Assembly (NCBI GenBank): GCA_045602025.1
Contig: JAZSAT010000008.1
Coordinates: 1 to 57,476, forward strand
DNA: 57,476 bases
Reading direction: 5' to 3'
Origin: RGIG5579 sp045602025
Lineage (GTDB): Bacteria > Bacillota > Clostridia > Oscillospirales > SIG627
Shown here: piece after piece, positions 51,820 to 57,476 of the stretch
How the letters are laid out: each line of letters opens with the position of its first letter
Position numbering within the stretch: the first letter of the stretch is position 1
The notes under the pieces: generated by a model
Seen by the model: only the letters and a program-made list of their open reading frames with translations
Databases searched by the model: none
What the model was told of the DNA's origin: nothing
Program-made: the position numbers and the translations under genes

Positions 51820-54165
51820 ATGTATATCGGAAAATTAAATGATAAGTATAGCGATATTAAAATTGAGTATTTTAAGAAGAATCTGAAAAAGATCCCTTTG
51901 ACGACTGCTTGCGGTAATCCCTTTCGAGGCGAGCTTCTCGGCTTTGATTGGTCAGAGCTTACATCAAACGGTATTGATTTGCATGTCTCTTTGTCGGAGG
52001 AGTTTTATGTAAGCCAAGTCGTAATTTATCTCGGCGAAAAAACACTGCCTTACGGAATTGATCTTTATGATTACGAAAAGAAAACTAAGATCTACTCCTA
52101 CCGCGGGGAGACGGGGACCTTTATTTCTAAAAAAGTCGTACCGTTGTCGGTTCAGAGAAATTTGAAGGATTTTACTCTTGAGTTTGATTCTGATTTTTAC
52201 AGTGTAAATATTGAAAAGATCGAAATTTACGGCGCGGATTTTGAAGGGGAAAGGGTATATCCCACTCCTTCGGAAATTTCCGTATTTGAAGGCTTTGTTC
52301 CTTGTGAAAAGCTTTGCGAGGTATCTTTTAACTGTGAAGACGCTGCAGCTGCTTTTTGTGTTTTTTCAGAAAAGCTTTTTGAAAAAGCAGGTGCTGGTGC
52401 AAAGGAAAATGATGGCGGCTTTGTTCGCTTTATTCTTGATTTAAACGAGAAGAAAAACGGATATACGCTTTCTGTCTGTGAGGAAGGTGTGATCCTCTCC
52501 GCTGCCGACAGAAAAGGCTTTGTTCAGGGTGTGGAAACCATTATAAAGCTTATGAACGAAAATGGTCTTCCATACTGCGAGGTTTCCGACGCACCTTTCT
52601 GCGAATTCCGCGGCGTTCATTTGTTTTTACCTGCAGAAGATCAGATGGATTTTGCAAAGCGTTTGATCGCAGATTTTCTTTCACCTCTAGGCTATAATTT
52701 CATTATTATGCAGTTTTCTGCGGCGATGAAATTAGATTCTCATCCGGAAATTAATGAAAGCTTCCTGGAAGTGATCGAAAAATCTCATAGCGGAGAATGG
52801 CCGCCCTTCCCGCACGATACGGTTGGCGGCGGTAAAATTGTAAGCAAGGAATCGGTTCGCGATCTTGTTGAATTTGCAAAAATTTACGGAATTGAGATCG
52901 TTCCGGAGATTCAAAGTCTCGGCCATGTTCAGTATATGACCTTGGCACATCCTGAGATCGCTGAGATTCCCGAGGTTTCCGAAGATGAAGAGACCGATGA
53001 GCGTCTTGCCGACACCAGACCCGAGACCTTTTATCATCACTCAGCTTGTCCTCAAAATCCCAAGACATATGAGATCTTATTTGATATTTTAGATGAGATC
53101 CTGGATGTAGTAAAGCCTTCCGAGTATGTTCATATGGGTCACGATGAGGTGTATGAAATCGGTGTTTGTCCCATTTGCAAAGGGAAGGATCCCTCTGATC
53201 TATATGCTCAGGATGTTACTAAGATCCATGATTATCTTGCCGAAAAAGGACTTAAAATGATGATCTGGGCAGATATGCTTCAGCCTGCTTCCGGTTATCA
53301 GACCATTCCGGCTATTGATAAGATCCCGAAGGATGTGCTTCTGCTTGACTTTATTTGGTATTTCAGAAGAAAAGAGGATATTGAAGAACATCTTTTATCC
53401 CACGGCTTTGAAATTCTTTTCGGCAATATGTATTCCAGTCATTTCGACCGTTTTGAAAAGAGAATCCGTAAAGACGGTGTCCGCGGCGGTCAGATCTCCG
53501 CTTGGGTAAAAACAAGTGAAGAAGAGCTTGCCAAGGAAGGGAAGCTTTATGATTTCCTTTACGGTGCACAAATGCTCTGGTCTGAATCCTATTCCTCCTT
53601 TAACAGGTATTCATATGATAAAGTTATTTCAGATATGATTCCTTCTCTTCGTTCTGTTTTACAATTCTGTGAGCACCCGTCTCTATGTGAAGATGCTAAA
53701 AAGATTTTGCTGAAAACAGATAATGATATTTTGGGTGAAGAAGAGAAAGACGGAGCTGTTTTTGAAGTGGGTAAAAAGCTTCAGAGCATCGTTTTTGAGC
53801 ACGCTACTACAAATTACCTGAGAAGAATGCCTTGGGTAGATTTTGATGTGATCGGTCATTATGAAGTGATCTATACCGATGGGGAAAGGGAAGTGATTCC
53901 CTTGACCTACGGCGGTAACATCAGCCACTTCGACCGCAGACACAATGAACCCTTCGTGCCCAATTTCTACCGGCACAACGGTTATTCTGCTACATGGACA
54001 ACAGACGGCAAGGAGATTTTAACCAATGAAGGTAAAAGAGCCACCCTGTATGTCTTTGAATGGATCAATAAAAAGCCCGATACACCGATTGAAAAAATCG
54101 TTTATCGAGCAAAAAAAGACATTGATACCGGCGTGATCATTCAGCAGATCACAGGAATTGAATAA
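51820..54165 (+). CDS. Cytoplasmic glycoside hydrolase family 20 (beta-N-acetylhexosaminidase)
   Basis: A protein of 781 residues with no signal peptide. Residues 1-140 form a beta-sandwich-like region, 170-255 a GH20b-type domain (ADRKGFVQGVETIIKL), and 262-640 the barrel. FRGVHLF, EIVPEIQSLGHVQYM, and the catalytic HMGHDEVY with the D442-E443 pair are seen. A cysteine set (CPICKG at 450-455) follows the catalytic pair. The C-terminal part (about 690-781) is another beta domain. It would remove GlcNAc or GalNAc from imported oligosaccharides. The GH20 call is firm; the exact linkage is not. Confidence 0.9.
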   Translation: MYIGKLNDKYSDIKIEYFKKNLKKIPLTTACGNPFRGELLGFDWSELTSNGIDLHVSLSEEFYVSQVVIYLGEKTLPYGIDLYDYEKKTKIYSYRGETGTFISKKVVPLSVQRNLKDFTLEFDSDFYSVNIEKIEIYGADFEGERVYPTPSEISVFEGFVPCEKLCEVSFNCEDAAAAFCVFSEKLFEKAGAGAKENDGGFVRFILDLNEKKNGYTLSVCEEGVILSAADRKGFVQGVETIIKLMNENGLPYCEVSDAPFCEFRGVHLFLPAEDQMDFAKRLIADFLSPLGYNFIIMQFSAAMKLDSHPEINESFLEVIEKSHSGEWPPFPHDTVGGGKIVSKESVRDLVEFAKIYGIEIVPEIQSLGHVQYMTLAHPEIAEIPEVSEDEETDERLADTRPETFYHHSACPQNPKTYEILFDILDEILDVVKPSEYVHMGHDEVYEIGVCPICKGKDPSDLYAQDVTKIHDYLAEKGLKMMIWADMLQPASGYQTIPAIDKIPKDVLLLDFIWYFRRKEDIEEHLLSHGFEILFGNMYSSHFDRFEKRIRKDGVRGGQISAWVKTSEEELAKEGKLYDFLYGAQMLWSESYSSFNRYSYDKVISDMIPSLRSVLQFCEHPSLCEDAKKILLKTDNDILGEEEKDGAVFEVGKKLQSIVFEHATTNYLRRMPWVDFDVIGHYEVIYTDGEREVIPLTYGGNISHFDRRHNEPFVPNFYRHNGYSATWTTDGKEILTNEGKRATLYVFEWINKKPDTPIEKIVYRAKKDIDTGVIIQQITGIE

Positions 54166-54197
54166 AAAAAACGCGTGTGCCTGGCACACGCGTTTTT
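54162..54197. terminator. Shared terminator of GH20 and the BFD-like gene
   Basis: An 11-pair stem (54170-54180 with 54184-54194) with an A-run on the left and five T on the right; it serves both converging transcripts. Confidence 0.88.
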
Positions 54198-54200
54198 CAA

Positions 54201-54395
54201 TTATTTCATCATTTCATCGGAGATGATATCAAGCACCTTATCGTGGCAACCACCGCAGCCGGTAGAACAGTGGGTAACATCCTTGACATGCTCAAAAGCT
54301 TTTAAAACATCAGAAAAATTTTCGTGCTCGTGAAGAGCCGTTACAATGTCGTGATAACTTACATTCATGCAGTTGCAAACAGTTACATTTTCCAT
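54201..54395 (-). CDS. BFD-like [2Fe-2S]-binding protein
   Basis: A ferredoxin-like protein of 64 residues with cysteines C7 and C9 (CNC), C43, C47 and C50 (CSTGCGGC). The CxC...CxxC pattern is that of bacterioferritin-associated ferredoxins, with one extra cysteine at 43. It is the second gene after reverse rubrerythrin, 11 bases behind it. An electron donor role to the peroxidase is plausible. AAGGAG precedes the ATG. Confidence 0.85.
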   Translation of the reverse strand: MENVTVCNCMNVSYHDIVTALHEHENFSDVLKAFEHVKDVTHCSTGCGGCHDKVLDIISDEMMK

Positions 54396-54406
54396 TTTTT
54401 TACTCC

Positions 54407-54958
54407 TTATTTACCAAAGTAGCGGTTGAGAAGACCTTCGAAAGCTCTGCCGTGGCGAGCCTCGTCCTTTGCCATTTCGTGAACGGTGTCGTGGATTGCG
54501 TCAAGACCCTGTGCTTTTGCCATTTTAGCAAGCTCAAACTTGCCGGCGCAAGCACCGTTTTCAGCTTCAACTCTCATTTCGAGATTCTTCTTGGAGGAAG
54601 AGGTAACAACTTCGCCGAGCATTTCAGCAAAACGGGAAGCGTGATCTGCTTCTTCGAAAGCTGCAGTCTTCCAGTATTCACCGATTTCGGGATAGCCTTC
54701 GCGGAAAGCTACTCTGCTCATTGCAAGATACATACCAACCTCGGTGCACTCACCCATAAAGTTAGCGCGGAGGCCTTCTACGATCTGAGGATCTACGCCT
54801 TCAATAATGCCAACCTCATGCTCGGTTGCCCAACCCATCTTTTCATCTTCAACAACTTCTACAAACTTTTCACCGGGCTGCTTGCAAAGGGGGCAAACCT
54901 CGGGTCTGGTTTCGGATACTACGATTTCACCGCAAACGGTGCATTTCCATTTTTTCAT
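54407..54958 (-). CDS. Reverse rubrerythrin
   Basis: An NADH-linked peroxide reductase of 183 residues. An N-terminal rubredoxin domain (C6, C9, C22, C25) precedes a diiron four-helix bundle with EAD-H and EARHGRAFEGLL segments. This domain order is the reverse of classical rubrerythrin and is typical of oxygen-sensitive Clostridia. AAAAGGAG precedes the ATG. The next gene encodes a BFD-like ferredoxin. It protects against oxygen and peroxide. Confidence 0.95.
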   Translation of the reverse strand: MKKWKCTVCGEIVVSETRPEVCPLCKQPGEKFVEVVEDEKMGWATEHEVGIIEGVDPQIVEGLRANFMGECTEVGMYLAMSRVAFREGYPEIGEYWKTAAFEEADHASRFAEMLGEVVTSSSKKNLEMRVEAENGACAGKFELAKMAKAQGLDAIHDTVHEMAKDEARHGRAFEGLLNRYFGK

Positions 54959-54998
54959 TTCTAAAATCTCCTTTTATTAATAGGATTTGTTCCTGATA

Positions 54999-55029
54999 AG
55001 AGTATAGCACTCTCATATTCTGTTGTCAA
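54999..55029 (-). promoter_or_regulatory. Promoter and possible operator of reverse rubrerythrin
   Basis: On the minus strand, TTGACA (55024-55029), 17-base spacer, TATACT (55001-55006). The inverted repeat AGAGT-N5-ACTCT (54999-55013) straddles the -10 box, the place for a repressor. It does not match the canonical PerR box. Confidence 0.7.
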
Positions 55030-55050
55030 TACTTTTTTGAAATTTTTTCC

Positions 55051-55079
55051 TTGTGTACTGTCTTTTTTTATGGTATAAT
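55051..55079 (+). promoter_or_regulatory. Promoter of the DUF1643 gene
   Basis: TTGTGT (55051-55056), 17-base spacer, TATAAT (55074-55079). Confidence 0.65.
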
Positions 55080-55105
55080 ATCTTAACAAAATTTCGGAGA
55101 ATGAT

Positions 55106-55723
55106 ATGCATATACCAAAAAGCCCGACACTTGAATTTTCGGTTCTTTCTTTTGAGGAAGCTCTCATCGGCAGCACGGAAAAAAACTATGATTCTGATAA
55201 ATGGCTTTATGTTCCTGATTTTTATTCGGAATACCGTTATATTCTCGGAACAAAAGGGGAGAGACCATTGATCTGTATTGGGATCAACCCTTCTACTGCT
55301 GAACCGGAAAATCTTGATAATACCCTTGCTTCAGTACAAAGGATCGCCCATTTTAATCATTTTGATTCTTTTATTATGTTTAATGTATATGCCCAGCGGG
55401 CAACGGATCCCGATCATATGGAAAAAAAGCTCAATCCTTTCCTGCACGCAGAAAATATGAAGGCGTTTGAGTATATTCTGTCAAACTCAGGCCCAAAGCC
55501 TGCAATTTGGGCGGCTTGGGGTACAATTATTGAAAAGAGAGAGTATCTTTCTTCTTGCGTTTTAGATATGATAGAAATCGGCAAAAAGTACAGTGCCAAT
55601 TGGTACACGGTAGGGAAACGCTCAAAAAAATGCGGCCATCCTCACCACCCGTTGTATTTAAAGAAGGATTCCTTGATCGAGCCTTTTGATGTGGAAGCTT
55701 ATCTTGGAGGGTTTCAAGTATGA
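55106..55723 (+). CDS. DUF1643 domain protein
   Basis: A protein of 205 residues. The GINPSTAEPENLDNTLASVQRI block and the CGHPHHPLYL end are the DUF1643 signature. Function unknown; the family is often found in defence or mobile regions but here it sits among housekeeping genes. CGGAG precedes the ATG. It overlaps the next gene by four bases. Confidence 0.87.
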   Translation: MHIPKSPTLEFSVLSFEEALIGSTEKNYDSDKWLYVPDFYSEYRYILGTKGERPLICIGINPSTAEPENLDNTLASVQRIAHFNHFDSFIMFNVYAQRATDPDHMEKKLNPFLHAENMKAFEYILSNSGPKPAIWAAWGTIIEKREYLSSCVLDMIEIGKKYSANWYTVGKRSKKCGHPHHPLYLKKDSLIEPFDVEAYLGGFQV

Positions 55724-56088
55724 AAAGAAGATTTTTTTTGTTTGTAATTTTACTCTTAAGCCTTAGTATGCTTTTTTCCTGTGCAAGCGTTACGGTCCCA
55801 AATTCCGAGGATGCTGAGAAGAAAATGAAGGATCTTGGGTATTCTGTGATTCGTGAGATACAGTACGGACCGATGGTTTCTTCCTTAAATATTGAGCAAG
55901 TAACGATTCTGACGGCAGATAAGGAGGATACCTTTATTCAGGTGTACTATTTTACCTCTAAAAAAGATACCGATACCTATTTTAAAGATCATGAATCCTC
56001 CATTTCCAAGGATGTTGAGGTTGTAAAAAAGAATAAGTATTCCATTTATCGCGGTTCTGAATCTGCGGTTAACGATTTTTTAAGTTGA
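55720..56088 (+). CDS. Small lipoprotein of unknown function
   Basis: A protein of 122 residues. A lipoprotein signal with LLFSC places a lipidated cysteine at residue 21. The rest is a small alpha/beta domain with a YYFTSKKDTDTYFKDHE segment. No family recognised. GGAGGG and ATGA overlap with the DUF1643 gene indicate translation coupling. Confidence 0.75.
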   Translation: MKRRFFLFVILLLSLSMLFSCASVTVPNSEDAEKKMKDLGYSVIREIQYGPMVSSLNIEQVTILTADKEDTFIQVYYFTSKKDTDTYFKDHESSISKDVEVVKKNKYSIYRGSESAVNDFLS

Positions 56089-56095
56089 GGAACTT

Positions 56096-56584
56096 ATGGC
56101 AAAAGAAGATATCACCAATGTAATGCGCGTTTTGCATTCCGCCAAAATTGAATATACCGCTCATACCTACGATCCCAGTGAGACCGATGGGGAAAAGGTT
56201 GCGCTTCTTGTTGGAAAAAGGCCGGAAGAAACCTATAAAACCCTTGTTACCGAAGGGGTAAGCGGAAAAAACTATGTGTTTGTTATTCCGGTTCATTTGG
56301 AGCTTGATCTGAAGGCTTGCGCAAAAGCAGTAGGTGAAAAAAGCATTTCTATGCTCCCTCAGAAAAAGCTTTTTCCCTTAACCGGTTATGTTCACGGAGG
56401 GTGCTCGCCTGTTGGCATGAAAAAAAGCCTTATGACAGTTTTTGATGAAAGTGTGCTTTCCATTTCCGAGATGACACTCAGTGCCGGAAAGCTCGGTCAC
56501 CAAATCTCAGTTTCCCCTGAGAAATTAACTGCTTTGATCGGTGCGAAAACTGCAAAAATTACGAGGGAAAAAAGTCACGCTTAA
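56096..56584 (+). CDS. ybaK: YbaK/EbsC-type aminoacyl-tRNA deacylase
   Basis: A protein of 162 residues that removes cysteine from mischarged tRNA-Pro. The TLVTEG strand, FVIPVHLELDLKACAKAVGEK with the conserved lysine region, GYVHGGCSPVGMKK and the final strand identify the YbaK group. GAGGAA precedes the ATG. Last gene before tRNA-Arg. Confidence 0.93.
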   Translation: MAKEDITNVMRVLHSAKIEYTAHTYDPSETDGEKVALLVGKRPEETYKTLVTEGVSGKNYVFVIPVHLELDLKACAKAVGEKSISMLPQKKLFPLTGYVHGGCSPVGMKKSLMTVFDESVLSISEMTLSAGKLGHQISVSPEKLTALIGAKTAKITREKSHA

Positions 56585-56586
56585 AC

Positions 56587-56615
56587 TTGACAAACATTTT
56601 TTTCAAGACTATAAT
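56587..56615 (+). promoter_or_regulatory. Promoter of tRNA-Arg
   Basis: Consensus TTGACA (56587-56592), 17-base spacer, TATAAT (56610-56615), just after the ybaK stop codon. Confidence 0.85.
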
Positions 56616-56644
56616 CTATCTGTTTGAAGGGCTTTGCCCTTTAT

Positions 56645-56719
56645 GCCTGCATAGTTAAATGGATATAACAGCCCCCTCCTAAGGGGCAGTTGTGGGTTCG
56701 ATTCCCGCTGCGGGTGCCA
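56645..56719 (+). tRNA. tRNA-Arg (anticodon CCT)
   Basis: A 75-base cloverleaf including encoded CCA. Acceptor stem GCCTGCA pairs with TGCGGGT with two G-U pairs, the anticodon stem is GCCCC/GGGGC with loop CTCCTAA, and the T loop is TTCGATT. The anticodon CCT reads AGG. Confidence 0.95.
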
Positions 56720-56720
56720 A

Positions 56721-56754
56721 AAAACCCGTTCACGAAAGTGGACGGGTTTTTTAC
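56721..56754 (+). terminator. Terminator of tRNA-Arg
   Basis: A 13-pair stem (56721-56733 with 56738-56750, one G-U pair), a GAAA loop and a T-run. Confidence 0.9.
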
Positions 56755-57089
56755 TTATTACCTTTTCACTCTTCACTTTTCACTAAAAAATTTGTGAACT
56801 GGATTTTTGGAAAGTAAAAGGTAAGAGTGAATTGAGTCTAACAAAGATAATTTGTGAATTATTCCCTTTTTCTTAACTGATGTCAACTTACAATCATTTG
56901 AGAACATAGAAAAAATCACTATATATTTAAAAGGGAATATTTTGTCAAAAAAATAGTCTTTAATACAGACGTCTGCGTGAATAACAATTTTATTTCTCAA
57001 TATGATAAAATTAATTCATAGGTTTGAATAGGAAAAAATTCGGTTTTCACCCCGTACTTTTTCGGACACGAGAGGCAGAAAAGAAAAAG
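56755..57089. other. AT-rich non-coding stretch with diffuse inverted repeats
   Basis: No convincing gene: the short open frames lack ribosome sites and resemble no family. It contains matching inverted segments, for example TTCACTCTT (56765-56773) with AAGAGTGAA (56823-56831). It seems to be part of the non-coding right end with the hairpin array. Confidence 0.5.
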
Positions 57090-57115
57090 CACTGCGAAAG
57101 CAGTGTTTTTTGTTT
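57090..57115 (+). terminator. Stand-alone terminator-like hairpin
   Basis: CACTGC-GAAA-GCAGTG followed by TTTTTTGTTTT. No gene directly precedes it, so it may end an unseen small transcript. Confidence 0.6.
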
Positions 57116-57120
57116 TCAAC

Positions 57121-57295
57121 GAAATAAATCCCTGTTGGATTTGTGAAATTGCCTTCGGCAGTGAAATATTGCTTCGCAATGTGAAATGCTTGCGGGCGTG
57201 GGTGGATTTATTTCATTTCACTTTCTGCGTTAGCAGAAAATTTCACAATTCGCATAGCGAATTATTTCACATTTGCTACAAGGCAAATGTTTCAC
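57121..57295. repeat. Array of short hairpins spaced by GTGAAAT/ATTTCAC
   Basis: Left half: GTGAAAT appears three times as a direct repeat between mini-hairpins (TGCC-TTC-GGCA, ATTGC-TTC-GCAAT). Right half: ATTTCAC or TTTCAC follows mini-hairpins TTTCTGC-GTTA-GCAGAAA, AATTCGC-ATA-GCGAATT and ATTTGC-N6-GCAAAT. An 11-base outer inverted repeat (57121-57131 with 57204-57214) encloses the left half. The loops differ while the spacer words stay fixed, which points to a repeat family rather than chance. Confidence 0.75.
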
Positions 57296-57344
57296 TAAAA
57301 TCAAGGCTTTTTTAATGGATTCATTTTCGGGGAATACACCAAAA

Positions 57345-57375
57345 AAAGGACTACCAAAATAGTCCTTTATTTTTT
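57345..57375. terminator. Terminator-like hairpin near the right end
   Basis: AAAGGACT/AGTCCTTT (57345-57352 with 57361-57368) with an A-run on the left and a T-run on the right; able to act on both strands. The gene it serves is not in view. Confidence 0.6.
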
Positions 57376-57380
57376 TCTGT

Positions 57381-57431
57381 TTGTGTCCGCAAGGACACAA
57401 CATCGTTTGACTGCTTGCAGTCAAAATGATG
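57381..57431. repeat. Two more hairpins at the window end
   Basis: TTGTGTCC-GCAA-GGACACAA (57381-57400) and TTTGACTGC-TT-GCAGTCAAA (57406-57425) are perfect hairpins in tandem. They extend the hairpin-rich tail and may continue beyond the window. Confidence 0.6.
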
Positions 57432-57476
57432 ATAGAAGATTGCGTTATAAACGATGAAAAACTCTGTATCAACGAT

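Noticed and set aside
55106..56088. DUF1643 and small lipoprotein as a defence island
   Set aside because: Flanking genes are housekeeping or stress genes and there is no integrase, nuclease or transposase nearby.
57121..57295. Possible CRISPR array
   Set aside because: The repeated word is only seven bases, the intervals are hairpins of 10-18 bases, and orientation flips halfway. No cas genes are present.
56773..57472. Four short open frames in the right-end tail
   Set aside because: No ribosome sites, no recognisable domains, and they cross hairpins and terminators.

Overview
The window looks like chromosome of an anaerobic, spore-forming member of the Clostridia (Bacillota). It is AT-rich, with strong A-type -35/-10 promoters and GGAGG ribosome sites. 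Lineage markers seen directly are a six-cysteine SCIFF peptide with its radical-SAM maturase, a GerW-type spore protein, a reverse rubrerythrin, an ECF transporter cassette and split small operons typical of gut Clostridia. I cannot name the genus. No phage, transposase, CRISPR array or rRNA operon was found.

Layout. 0.3-1.3 kb: a stand-alone GMP synthetase subunit. 1.4-4.6 kb: an acetyltransferase, then a ferrous iron uptake operon (feoA, feoB and a tiny Cys-rich partner) carrying two copies of a palindromic operator. 4.6-8.8 kb: an AraC-type regulator divergent from a four-gene operon that would take unsaturated uronic acids to 2-keto-3-deoxygluconate, headed by a cytoplasmic beta-propeller protein of unknown activity. 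8.8-14.2 kb (minus strand): a phosphoesterase/propeller fusion, class II aldolase, a glycerophosphodiesterase and an MFS transporter. 14.3-29.9 kb (plus): a long housekeeping run with ruvCAB, an rRNA-type methyltransferase, ecfA1-ecfA2-ecfT-truA, a DUF5711 protein, cvpA, pgsA, a ClpE-like unfoldase, a degenerate P-type ATPase, a DUF1858 protein, trmK and a Nif3/DUF34 protein. 30-42 kb (plus): a peptide-binding lipoprotein, a DUF3048 lipoprotein, argS, yebC, a SpoU methyltransferase, a site-2 protease homologue, scpA-scpB, DUF2953, gerW, a D,D-carboxypeptidase, an rRNA pseudouridine synthase, a GNAT-like protein, and tmRNA. 42-49 kb (minus): a MurNAc recycling operon (HTH-kinase fusion, murQ, a putative glycosidase), a PLP decarboxylase, and the SCIFF maturase and peptide. 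49-57.5 kb: sfsA, an alanine/sodium symporter, a nitroreductase, a cytoplasmic GH20 hexosaminidase, reverse rubrerythrin with a BFD-like ferredoxin, a DUF1643 protein, a small lipoprotein, a YbaK-type deacylase, tRNA-Arg(CCT), and a non-coding tail made of short hairpins.

The most unusual items are the full-length P-type ATPase that has lost its phosphorylated aspartate and is translationally coupled to the ClpE-like unfoldase; the propeller-led uronate operon; the XRE-HTH fused to a BadF-type sugar kinase next to murQ; the paired operators of feo; a SCIFF peptide with a seventh cysteine; and the hairpin array at the right end. Family names rest on recognised motifs in the translations. No database search was run.
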